Shown one piece after another: positions 36,099 through 43,514 of a stretch of DNA of 64,000 bases (its first letter is position 1; the number at the start of each line of letters is the position of its first letter). The notes beneath the pieces are model-generated. The model had not been told where the DNA came from and did no database searches. It saw only the letters and a program-made list of their open reading frames with translations. Made by a program: the position numbers and the translations under genes. The stretch comes from an uncultured Eubacteriales bacterium (lineage in GTDB: Bacteria > Bacillota > Clostridia > Peptostreptococcales > Anaerovoracaceae). The DNA lies in contig CACWSO010000001.1 in assembly GCA_902763505.1 (NCBI GenBank), positions 124,001 to 188,000 on the forward strand. Direction: 5' to 3'.

Positions 36099-36125
36099 TG
36101 TTGTATCCTTTTCACCCAATGTGAT

Positions 36126-36971
36126 TTACACTCCAAGAATCTCTCTGGCTTCTTCCGGAGTAGCTGGTTCTTTGCCCATCTCTCTGGCAATACGAACTAC
36201 TCTGGCGATGAACTGTTCATTGGATTCTGCCAGAACGCCCTTGTTGTAGTAGACATTATCCTCAAGACCTACACGGACGTTGCCGCCCATGGCGATACCG
36301 GAAAGCAGGATTTCATTGGCTCCTCTGCCGATGCCGAACGTACTCCATGTACAATCTTCCGGCAGATGATTTACCAGGTAAACCAGATTCTCTGTTGTGG
36401 CTTCCATTCCTCCCGGTGCACCGAGACAAAGCTGGAAGTGAGCCGGTCCCTTGATAATACCCTTCTTCAGATAATACTTAGCAGTATTGAGCATGCCCAT
36501 ATCAAAGACTTCGATCTCCGGTTTGACATTCACTTCCTGCATGACTTCTCCGCACTTTTCGAGGAAGCCAGGCTCATTCATGAACACGACAGTATTGAGC
36601 CAGTTCATGGTACCTGCATCAAAGGATGCCATTTCCGGTTTCAGTTCCTTGAATGGTTTGATACGCTCATCCCAGCTGAATCCCTGACCGCCTGAGGAGG
36701 TCAGGTTGATGATTCCAGGGAAGTTTCCATCACGCAGCTTCGTAACGATTTCTTCAAACCGATCGAAGCGCATGCTTGCGGTATCGTCCTCGTTTCTGAC
36801 ATGAATGTGAACACAGGCAGCGCCTGCCTCATAGCATTTCCATGCAGATTCTACGATTTCGTCCGGTTGTGTCGGCAGTGCCGGGTTGTCTTTTTTTGTC
36901 GTGACAGCTCCGGTCAGAGCCGCTGAAATAATGATTTTATCTTTATGATTTGATCTTCTAGTATCGAACAT
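36126..36971 (-). CDS. Beta-keto acid cleavage enzyme (BKACE, Kce-like)
   Basis: BKACE enzymes (DUF849) condense a beta-keto acid with acetyl-CoA to give acetoacetate and a new acyl-CoA. Kce of lysine fermentation is the best known. The 281-residue protein has the opening IISAALTGAVTTKKDNPALP, the zinc-binding HIHVR near residue 47-51, LTSSGGQG near 91 and GLEDNVYYNKG near 232-242, all typical. Which beta-keto acid is used cannot be read; lysine-fermentation neighbours (kamA, kdd, kal) are absent. A thiolase gene is directly upstream in the operon, 40 bases away. Confidence 0.87.
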   Translation of the reverse strand: MFDTRRSNHKDKIIISAALTGAVTTKKDNPALPTQPDEIVESAWKCYEAGAACVHIHVRNEDDTASMRFDRFEEIVTKLRDGNFPGIINLTSSGGQGFSWDERIKPFKELKPEMASFDAGTMNWLNTVVFMNEPGFLEKCGEVMQEVNVKPEIEVFDMGMLNTAKYYLKKGIIKGPAHFQLCLGAPGGMEATTENLVYLVNHLPEDCTWSTFGIGRGANEILLSGIAMGGNVRVGLEDNVYYNKGVLAESNEQFIARVVRIAREMGKEPATPEEAREILGV

Positions 36972-37010
36972 TATGATACTTCCTTTCTTAGCGAATAAAG
37001 TGGTTCCCGT

Positions 37011-38189
37011 CTAAACCATTTCGACAAGAACTGCGACACCCATACCGCCGCCGGCGCACAGCGTCGCAATACCGTACTTCTGGTCTCTTCTCTTAAGCTC
37101 GTGAACCAGAGTGACTACCAGTCTTGCTCCTGTTGCACCTACCGGATGTCCAATGGAGATACCTCCGCCGTTGACATTCAGCTTATCGATATCGATACCT
37201 AAATCTCTCTGGCATGCCAGGCACTGTGCCGCGAAAGCTTCGTTCATCTCCCAGAGGTCGATATCATCGACTGTGAGACCGGCTTTCTTCAGAACTTTTC
37301 TCGATGCTCCAATCGGACCAAGACCCATGTAATCAGGGTCGAGACCAACAGCACCAACGGAAAGAACGCGTGCGATGATCGGAACGCCCAGTTCCTTCGC
37401 TTTGTCTTCATTCATCAGAAGTACGCCGGATGCAGCATCATTCATACCGGAAGAGTTACCGGCAGTAACCTTACCGTCTTCTTTGAATGTTGCCTTCAGC
37501 TTGCCAAGTTTCTCCAGTGAAGTATCCCTTCTCGGGAACTCATCAGTATCACAGACAGTATCGCCCTTCTTGCCTTTGATGGTAATTGGAACGATTTCGT
37601 CCTTGAACTTGCCAGCATCGATTGCTGCAACAGCACGCTGGTGGCTCTGCAGAGCATATGCGTCCATTTCTTCTCTGGTGATGCCATAACGCTCCGCTAC
37701 GTTCTCGGCTGTGATGCCCATTGCTGGACCGACGCCCAGATTCGTGAAGGAGTCCCACATGGAGTCACGAAGCTCCATGTGGCCGTACTTCTTTCCATAA
37801 CGTGCGTCGAAAACCATGTGTGGCGCAGTGCTCATACTGTCAGCACCGCCGGCCATGATGCAGTCTGCCTCTCCAGCTGCAATCTGGTAAAAACCAAACT
37901 GGATAGATGAAAGTGAAGAGGTGCAGTTCCTATGAATGGTGATACCAGGAACGCTCTCAGGCAAACCTGCCTTTACTGCGGCTACACGTGCCAGATTGTT
38001 TTCTTTGTATGTTCTCTGGTAGTTGCATCCCCAGATGACATCTTCGATGATCTCAGGATCGACGCCGGAACGCTTTATGAGTTCCTGCATAATCGGAATA
38101 GACAAATCCAACGATGTGATGGTCTTGTACATTCCGCCCAGGGCTCCGACTGCCGTTCTGCAAGCCGCTACGATTACTACGTTATTCAT
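37011..38189 (-). CDS. Thiolase (acetyl-CoA C-acyltransferase)
   Basis: A 392-residue thiolase. The nucleophilic cysteine is C89 in HRNCTSSLSS; the second cysteine is in CAGGGMG near 380 and the histidine in GHPVGATGAR near 346. The block around the first cysteine differs from the usual NKVCGSG. It can split a 3-ketoacyl-CoA with CoA, or run in reverse. In this operon it probably processes the ketoacyl-CoA derived from BKACE products; no CoA transferase or ligase is present to feed it. Confidence 0.9.
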   Translation of the reverse strand: MNNVVIVAACRTAVGALGGMYKTITSLDLSIPIMQELIKRSGVDPEIIEDVIWGCNYQRTYKENNLARVAAVKAGLPESVPGITIHRNCTSSLSSIQFGFYQIAAGEADCIMAGGADSMSTAPHMVFDARYGKKYGHMELRDSMWDSFTNLGVGPAMGITAENVAERYGITREEMDAYALQSHQRAVAAIDAGKFKDEIVPITIKGKKGDTVCDTDEFPRRDTSLEKLGKLKATFKEDGKVTAGNSSGMNDAASGVLLMNEDKAKELGVPIIARVLSVGAVGLDPDYMGLGPIGASRKVLKKAGLTVDDIDLWEMNEAFAAQCLACQRDLGIDIDKLNVNGGGISIGHPVGATGARLVVTLVHELKRRDQKYGIATLCAGGGMGVAVLVEMV

Positions 38190-38220
38190 TACGATAGTCC
38201 TTCCTATTTATTGCTTTTGC

Positions 38221-39564
38221 TTAGCCTTCAAGATGTTCGCCTGTAACTTCTTCTTCCTTCGCATAGTCCAGATTGTACTTTCTGGTGTTGAGTATGGAGA
38301 TCAGGATGAAGTTGATGATCAGCAGACCGATGAATACTACATAAGCTCCTCTCAGTGAGCCGGTAACTCTCAGTGCTGTAGCATTTACGATGTAGTTCAG
38401 CATGAGAACAACCTGCATGATTGGGAAGTAGATGGAGTATACGATATCGAAGCTGTGACGTCCGAATACGGATGCCGGCAGTGAAGTCATGAAGTTTGCT
38501 GCTGCGCCGATTGCTACACCGATCATTGCTACGCAGATGTAACCGCCTGTCATGTTGTTGAACAGTACGTTAACTGCCAGTGCAACCATGTACCAGAGCA
38601 GGAACGCTCTTACTGCAGTCTTAACGCCCAGTTTCTGGTCGATGAAACCAAATGCGAATGATCCGGCAAGACCGATCAGTGCGCATACAGTCATCAGAGC
38701 GATGGCCTTGTTCGGCTCGAATCCGAGCTCGATGTTTCTAGGAACGAGCTGTGACATTACACCTGTTGTTACCATCTGGTTGATACCGATGATCAGAGCA
38801 ACGATCCACATTTCCTTTGTCTTAAGAAGGTCTTTCACTGTCCATCTTGCAGGAGCATCATTTGACATGTCTGCATATTCTCTGTCATATACGTCCTGTG
38901 TAACGTTATCAGGCAGCTGACCCATCTCCTGAGGAGTGTTCTTGATGATGAAGATTGCGATGAACGCAATAACGATAGCTGCAATACCAGTGATTGTCAT
39001 GCCTTTGCCCATGCCGTAAGCACCGATCAGGAATGCGATGAGCGGTACATAAAGGGCTGAACCGAGGTTGTGGCCCATTGTAGTAAATCCATTAGCAAGT
39101 CCCTTCTTCTTAGGCATCCACTGAGTTACCAGGTTTCCGCCGCCCAGGTAAGCTGCTGCATTGATGAATACAGTAACCAGAGTCAGGCCTGCGAAATAAG
39201 TTCCCAGTGTTGTTGAGTGACCATAGAAGATGTAGGATAAACCAGCCAGTGCCAGACATACGACTGACAGCCACTTTGCGCCGATCTTAGTGAGGATACG
39301 GCCGATAACAAAGTATGCTACTACGCCGATGAATCCAGCCCACATTGCCAGTTCAAGCAGTTTTGCGTGGAGGAGTGTAGGATCAGTGTATCCCAGCTCC
39401 TGCCAGTGTGCATTAACAAATACGTCGATGACGATATTCTGTCCGTCGATTGAGAAACCAATCAGGAACCAGAACATGATCATGCTGTAAAAGATGATGA
39501 TCCAGCCTTTACCAAAGTTCACTTTGGTGTTTTCGGACTGGAGCTGCTGTCCATTCTGTGACAT
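38221..39564 (-). CDS. MFS transporter, oxalate/formate antiporter-like
   Basis: A 447-residue membrane protein with twelve hydrophobic segments in two groups of six separated by a polar loop (about 205-235). Its long first extracytoplasmic loop, the GRILTKIGAKW loop between segments 2 and 3, and the WMPKKKGLANGFTTMGHNLGSALY stretch near 148-171 fit the OFA family of carboxylate carriers. It probably brings in the organic acid handled by this operon; the actual substrate is unknown. Position: after the 87-residue gene and before the thiolase gene. Confidence 0.85.
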   Translation of the reverse strand: MSQNGQQLQSENTKVNFGKGWIIIFYSMIMFWFLIGFSIDGQNIVIDVFVNAHWQELGYTDPTLLHAKLLELAMWAGFIGVVAYFVIGRILTKIGAKWLSVVCLALAGLSYIFYGHSTTLGTYFAGLTLVTVFINAAAYLGGGNLVTQWMPKKKGLANGFTTMGHNLGSALYVPLIAFLIGAYGMGKGMTITGIAAIVIAFIAIFIIKNTPQEMGQLPDNVTQDVYDREYADMSNDAPARWTVKDLLKTKEMWIVALIIGINQMVTTGVMSQLVPRNIELGFEPNKAIALMTVCALIGLAGSFAFGFIDQKLGVKTAVRAFLLWYMVALAVNVLFNNMTGGYICVAMIGVAIGAAANFMTSLPASVFGRHSFDIVYSIYFPIMQVVLMLNYIVNATALRVTGSLRGAYVVFIGLLIINFILISILNTRKYNLDYAKEEEVTGEHLEG

Positions 39565-39600
39565 AATTATTTCTCCTTAAATGATTAGTAATGATAACTT

Positions 39601-39864
39601 TTATGCTCCAAAGGCTTCGTCGGTTGCTGCTTTGACCATTTCATCCCAAGTCTCATATTCAGTGCTCTCCTTGACGAAGTTGTTGAATACGGTCTGGGAA
39701 TACACGAGTCTAGGGGAATCCCATGACGCCATAACGGCGCTGGAATAGCGGAAGCCCTCGAAATTCTTAAAATTGGTATGCTTCTGCATGAACTCGTCGC
39801 TGAAGATCTTATTCAGAAGGTCTTTCAGCTCCTGTGTGTAGTTAATAGAAACATAATCGTTCAT
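39601..39864 (-). CDS. Small conserved-looking protein of unknown function
   Basis: An 87-residue soluble protein I do not recognise. It is acidic at the C-terminus (ESTEYETWDEMVKAATDEAFGA) and rich in aromatic residues (Phe, Tyr and Trp in the middle). It overlaps the DUF362 stop by one base (TAATG), so the two are translationally coupled and may form a complex. It has no signal peptide, cysteine motif or membrane segment. Nothing in the sequence suggests a specific fold. Confidence 0.7.
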   Translation of the reverse strand: MNDYVSINYTQELKDLLNKIFSDEFMQKHTNFKNFEGFRYSSAVMASWDSPRLVYSQTVFNNFVKESTEYETWDEMVKAATDEAFGA

Positions 39865-41150
39865 TATTTGCTCTCCGGATGTTCTTTGAAGTACTCTTCT
39901 GCCTTTGCAAATACGTAGTCATGCCATACCTGAGCGTCTCTTGCCATGCAAGGTCTGATGATTTCATCTTCCTGATCGCCCATTCCGTTGATGATCTCTT
40001 TTCTCTGTATTGTCAGATAAAGAGCCGGTTCGTTTGGAGGGCATCCCAGGATCCAATATGCATTTGGATGATCCTTCAGGTACTTCTTCGTGCAGTTGCC
40101 ATGGAGAACGAGTTTGTCGTCAGGAATGTCCTTAGGAATATCGTTCTGCGGTCCAATAACAACTGTCATTCCTGCATTCTTGTCATATTCGCCGACTGCC
40201 TTCAGCTCTTCCATGTTGATAGCGAGCAGTGCCTGACAACTGGAGCATCCGCCTTCGCAGCGTACATCGTACTCAGGCCATCTTGTGCTCATGTCACCGA
40301 TGTAAGGGATCCACATCTGCTTGAAGCATTCTTCTACCGTGTTTCCTACTACTTCGATGTCATCCAGATCATACTTTCCAAGACCTACTTCCTTAGCTAC
40401 GTTGAAGTAATCTACAGCAGTAGTATCGATTCCTGTTACTTCGCATGCGATTCTGTCGATTGCTACAGGGTCCTTTGATCCGAGTACCATGTTGGATTCG
40501 ATTGGAACCGGCATGTGCGGTGAGTAACCGGATGCTGCTCTCATAGCGTCCATGATGTTGAGATCAGCCTTACATACAGACCAAACGTCCATCATAGCCA
40601 TCGTCAGATTCTGCTGATGCATCTGCATATGAACCTTATCCTGTACAACGCCCTTGATGTTCTTCAGTGCGCCTGAGAATACCATGCTTGCATGTGCCTT
40701 GAGGATCGGCAGGTTGATGAGATGCTCTGCTTCCATGAGTCTCTTCGGCAGCTTAACGTGTGAGATATTGGATCTGAAGTCTCTTACAGCAACATTTACG
40801 AGATCCTTATCTCTCTTGATGTCGTAAGTTTCAACGCCTTCTTCATCGGCTACTGCCTGGATTCCGCTGACCTTGAAGCATTCAATCGTATCGCATCCGA
40901 TAGCTGCTGCTTCGGCGATAACGATTTCCTTAGGGTTAGCTTTTCTGACCTCTCTGATGACCGCTCTGACAACTTCAGGATTTGTGCAAACTGAAGTTTC
41001 TGGTGGTTCAGCGTGGCCGACATTCGGCTTGATCATAACGGTTGTGCCCGGTCTGATCACGTTTTCAACGCCGCCCAAAAGGTCAAATACTTTGGTAACG
41101 TTAGCCTGTACGTCTTCACCCTTTACGAGTGCTACTAAAGATTTTGACAT
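39864..41150 (-). CDS. DUF362-domain protein
   Basis: A 428-residue cytoplasmic protein of DUF362 (PF04015), a family with no firmly assigned reaction that I know of. The conserved core VMIKPNVGHAEPP near 37-49 and LPILKAHASMVFSGALKNIKGVVQDK near 150-175 is present. Later cysteines form a CEGGCSSCQ cluster near 293-301 plus HGNC and GCPP, possibly Fe-S ligands. It is not LarA (DUF2088). The ATG at 41150 follows AGAGGTG; a longer frame upstream would begin at the start of transcription. First gene of the sigma-54 operon, about 61 bases below its promoter. Confidence 0.85.
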   Translation of the reverse strand: MSKSLVALVKGEDVQANVTKVFDLLGGVENVIRPGTTVMIKPNVGHAEPPETSVCTNPEVVRAVIREVRKANPKEIVIAEAAAIGCDTIECFKVSGIQAVADEEGVETYDIKRDKDLVNVAVRDFRSNISHVKLPKRLMEAEHLINLPILKAHASMVFSGALKNIKGVVQDKVHMQMHQQNLTMAMMDVWSVCKADLNIMDAMRAASGYSPHMPVPIESNMVLGSKDPVAIDRIACEVTGIDTTAVDYFNVAKEVGLGKYDLDDIEVVGNTVEECFKQMWIPYIGDMSTRWPEYDVRCEGGCSSCQALLAINMEELKAVGEYDKNAGMTVVIGPQNDIPKDIPDDKLVLHGNCTKKYLKDHPNAYWILGCPPNEPALYLTIQRKEIINGMGDQEDEIIRPCMARDAQVWHDYVFAKAEEYFKEHPESK

Positions 41151-41222
41151 AAGTTCACCTCTTTGCTTTCTGGGTTTCCTTAGAAATAATTGACTGTTCA
41201 TTTTCAACATCTTTTATTAATC

Positions 41223-41237
41223 GCAATATCTATGCCA
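41223..41237 (-). promoter_or_regulatory. Sigma-54 promoter of the DUF362-cyclase operon
   Basis: On the minus strand TTTGGCATAGATATTGCGA matches TGGCAY-N5-TTGC with exactly ten bases between GG and GC. The gap 41151-41404 holds this promoter and the activator's sites and no gene. Confidence 0.88.
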
Positions 41238-41317
41238 AACGTTTTTTTCCAAGATTTCCGCAAAAACAATAAAAAATAATAAAAACAAGGGTATTATTTC
41301 CAAAATAATCACGTTTT

Positions 41318-41378
41318 TTGTTGCACAAAGCAAAAAGTTGTTGCATCTACGCAACAACCTTTTGCATCATTTATGCAA
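41318..41378. promoter_or_regulatory. Operator sites for the sigma-54 activator
   Basis: TTGTTGC-N6-GCAACAA at 41338-41357 is the same dyad as at 32902-32921. A half-site TTGTTGC lies at 41318-41324 and a weaker dyad, TTGCAT-N5-ATGCAA, at 41362-41378. The main dyad is about 136 bases upstream of the start point of the DUF362 operon. Confidence 0.8.
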
Positions 41379-41404
41379 TTTGAAATATAAAAGAGGTGTT
41401 ATGA

Positions 41405-42550
41405 TCAAAATGCCTGTTCCAGTATAGCAATGACATCTTCTTTGGTGATGCCCTGACGAGGATTGAAGCCCAGCACCGGCTCATTGAGCACGTCATGAGC
41501 GAGCATATCGAAATCCTCCTTTGAGATTCCCTGCTCTTCCAGTGTCTTGATTCCCAGTTTCTTTGTCAGATCAAGAAGCGCATCTGCAAGCAGGTATTTA
41601 TCCTTTTCAGGATCACCGCTGCCTGCAATACCGATTGCACCTGCAAGATCAGCCATCTTATCCGGACAGCTTTCAGCATTGTATCGCATAACATATGGCA
41701 AAACGCATGCGTTTGCCATGCCGTGTGCAAGACCGAAATGCGCACTGAGTGTATGGGCGATGCCGTGTACCAGCCCAAGATTTGCATTTGAGAAACTGAA
41801 GCCAGTGATAATGCAGCCCAGCATCATCTGTTCTCTGGCATCCATGTCATTCCCATCTTCACATACCTTAGGAAGGTTCTTATAGAGAATCTCCAATCCT
41901 TTCAGCGCATTGTACTCCGTCAGCGGCGTCGCCATGTTGGAGATATAACTTTCTACAGCATGCGTGATCGCATCCATACCTGTTGCTGCTGTTACGCTCT
42001 GTGGAACTGTTCTGGTCAATTCCGGGTCTGCAATCACATCTGTAGCAACGATATTGTTGTCTATGACAACATATTTGATGACCTTTTCTGTATCGATCAG
42101 AGCACTGACATTGGTGATTTCGCTTGATGTACCTGCCGTTGTTGGAATCGCAATCAGCGGAAGACAAGGATTCTTGACCATACCGATACCGCCGTACTCT
42201 CCTATCCTGCCCTCATTTGTCATCAGAACGTTTACTGCCTTTGCAAGGTCGATACTGGAACCACCGCCAACGGCAACAAATCCTTCCACGCCCGCATCTT
42301 TTGCAATGACAGCCGCTTCCTCAACCACATCGTTGGTCGGATTTGGAATGACGCCGTCAAAGATACAGTATGAAACACCGGTTTTTTCGACTTCGTTGAC
42401 CACTTTATCAGCAATCCCTGCTGCCTTCACACCACCGTCATATACAACCATGACGGAATTGAGATGATACCCCTTGATGATTTCTGATAAATCGTTCAAT
42501 GCTCCTCTGCCGAAATCGATGTTGCTCTTTACAAAAAAGTTGAAGCTCAT
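41405..42550 (-). CDS. Iron-containing alcohol dehydrogenase
   Basis: A 381-residue group III alcohol dehydrogenase. The NAD(P)-binding GGGSSIDLAKAV is near residues 95-106; the iron ligands lie in DPELT, GMDAITHAVE, LVHGIAHTL and LAHGMANA. It begins after GGAGGAA and stands 35 bases below a third sigma-54 promoter, so it is probably co-regulated with the BKACE operon. It may reduce an aldehyde or oxidise a hydroxy acid made there. Substrate not readable. Confidence 0.9.
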   Translation of the reverse strand: MSFNFFVKSNIDFGRGALNDLSEIIKGYHLNSVMVVYDGGVKAAGIADKVVNEVEKTGVSYCIFDGVIPNPTNDVVEEAAVIAKDAGVEGFVAVGGGSSIDLAKAVNVLMTNEGRIGEYGGIGMVKNPCLPLIAIPTTAGTSSEITNVSALIDTEKVIKYVVIDNNIVATDVIADPELTRTVPQSVTAATGMDAITHAVESYISNMATPLTEYNALKGLEILYKNLPKVCEDGNDMDAREQMMLGCIITGFSFSNANLGLVHGIAHTLSAHFGLAHGMANACVLPYVMRYNAESCPDKMADLAGAIGIAGSGDPEKDKYLLADALLDLTKKLGIKTLEEQGISKEDFDMLAHDVLNEPVLGFNPRQGITKEDVIAILEQAF

Positions 42551-42570
42551 AGTATTCCTCCATAAAAAAA

Positions 42571-42605
42571 GACTTTGCTTATGTATATGATAAAAAGCAA
42601 AGTCT
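42571..42605 (-). terminator. Terminator of ruvX overlapping a sigma-54 promoter
   Basis: On the minus strand AGACTTTGC pairs with GCAAAGTCT across an 18-base loop, followed by seven T. The first arm also contains the -12 element of the sigma-54 promoter of the alcohol dehydrogenase gene; transcripts from that promoter would begin inside the loop and escape the terminator. Confidence 0.78.
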
Positions 42606-42611
42606 ATGCCA
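42597..42611 (-). promoter_or_regulatory. Sigma-54 promoter of the alcohol dehydrogenase gene
   Basis: On the minus strand TTGGCATAGACTTTGC matches TGGCAY-N5-TTGC with ten bases between GG and GC. No activator dyad was found within the 200 bases upstream; the dyad at 41338 lies beyond the other end of the gene. Confidence 0.85.
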
Positions 42612-42628
42612 ACCTATTTACATGAAAT

Positions 42629-43057
42629 CTATCTCAGACTGTCTAAATAGCCCTGTAATATGATAATTGCAGCCTGACGGTCGATGATTTCTTTTCGCTT
42701 GTTTCGGCGCATATCGGCCTCAATAAGGACCTTCTCGGCCATCACAGTCGTCAGACGTTCATCGTAGAATTCAACTTTTATGTGGTTCATACCGCTTCCC
42801 TTGAGTTTATTCTCAAGTTTCTGTCTGAATTCCCTTACCTTCTCCGTCTGCGGGCTGTCCGATCCATCGAGTTTCAACGGGAGTCCGATCACCACGGTAT
42901 CACAATCATATTCCTTGATCAGATCAAGTACTTTACCGGTATCTTTCTTGATTCCGATCCGTTCTATGGTCATAACGCCCTGTGCTGTGATGTCCAGTCC
43001 ATCGCTGACAGCGACCCCTATTGTTTTGTCACCTACATCCAGTCCGATTTTACGCAC
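42629..43057 (-). CDS. ruvX: Holliday junction resolvase-like RuvX/YqgF
   Basis: A 142-residue RNase H-fold protein with the opening MRKIGLDVGDKTIGVAVSD and the conserved VIGLPLKLDGS near 57 and YDERLTT near 99, giving the catalytic Asp/Glu set. RuvX/YqgF acts in rRNA 5'-end processing and perhaps on DNA junctions. It starts with GTG after AGAGGTAAG. alaS-ireB-ruvX is the standard Firmicutes order. Confidence 0.95.
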   Translation of the reverse strand: MRKIGLDVGDKTIGVAVSDGLDITAQGVMTIERIGIKKDTGKVLDLIKEYDCDTVVIGLPLKLDGSDSPQTEKVREFRQKLENKLKGSGMNHIKVEFYDERLTTVMAEKVLIEADMRRNKRKEIIDRQAAIIILQGYLDSLR

Positions 43058-43113
43058 TGATCTTACCTCTACATAATTTAGTTATTGAAAACTACATTGA
43101 TATTCCAAAAATC

Positions 43114-43144
43114 AAAAAATAGTGGCGGACAAAAAGCCCGCCAC
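43114..43144 (-). terminator. Terminator after ireB
   Basis: On the minus strand GTGGCGG/CCGCCAC with a nine-base loop, then TATTTTTT. It lies between ireB and ruvX, so the two genes are at least partly uncoupled. Confidence 0.78.
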
Positions 43145-43159
43145 AAAAGAATGCATTGT

Positions 43160-43408
43160 TTATTTATCGAGATATGCCTTGATCAATTCTTCAACCAGGT
43201 CGTCTCTTTCGATTCTGCCGATTACATTTCTGGCGTTATTGTGACTTGTGATATAGGATGGATCTCCTGAAAGAATATAACCCACCATCTGATCGATTGC
43301 ATTGTATCCTCTTTCATCAAGAGAATCATATACGATTGTCAGTATCTCCTTGATCGTCTTCTGCTCGACTTTATCAAAGTTATCATACATCCTTGTCTGT
43401 CTATCCAT
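43160..43408 (-). CDS. ireB: IreB family regulator (UPF0297)
   Basis: An 82-residue protein of the UPF0297/DUF965 family. In Enterococcus IreB is phosphorylated by the Ser/Thr kinase IreK and lowers cephalosporin resistance. The family blocks KTIKEILTIVYDSLDERGYNAIDQMVGYILSGDPSYI are intact. Its place between alaS and ruvX is conserved. The ribosome site is GGGGAGG. Confidence 0.93.
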   Translation of the reverse strand: MDRQTRMYDNFDKVEQKTIKEILTIVYDSLDERGYNAIDQMVGYILSGDPSYITSHNNARNVIGRIERDDLVEELIKAYLDK

Positions 43409-43444
43409 TATTAAACCTCCCCAATCAGTTCACTTGGTGACTAA

Positions 43445-43474
43445 AGTATAACACCAGATTACCAATCTTTACAA
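43445..43474 (-). promoter_or_regulatory. Sigma-A promoter of ireB
   Basis: On the minus strand TTGTAA, an 18-base spacer and TATACT, about 37 bases before ireB. Confidence 0.55.
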
Positions 43475-43514
43475 GTCTTTATAAGAGAATTAAGTCTTAA
43501 ACTCTGTTAATTAT

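Noticed and set aside
39864-41150. DUF362 gene as lactate racemase LarA partnering the LarC-like genes
   Set aside because: The sequence has DUF362 motifs and a cysteine cluster, not the LarA (DUF2088) pattern, and lies in a different regulon.
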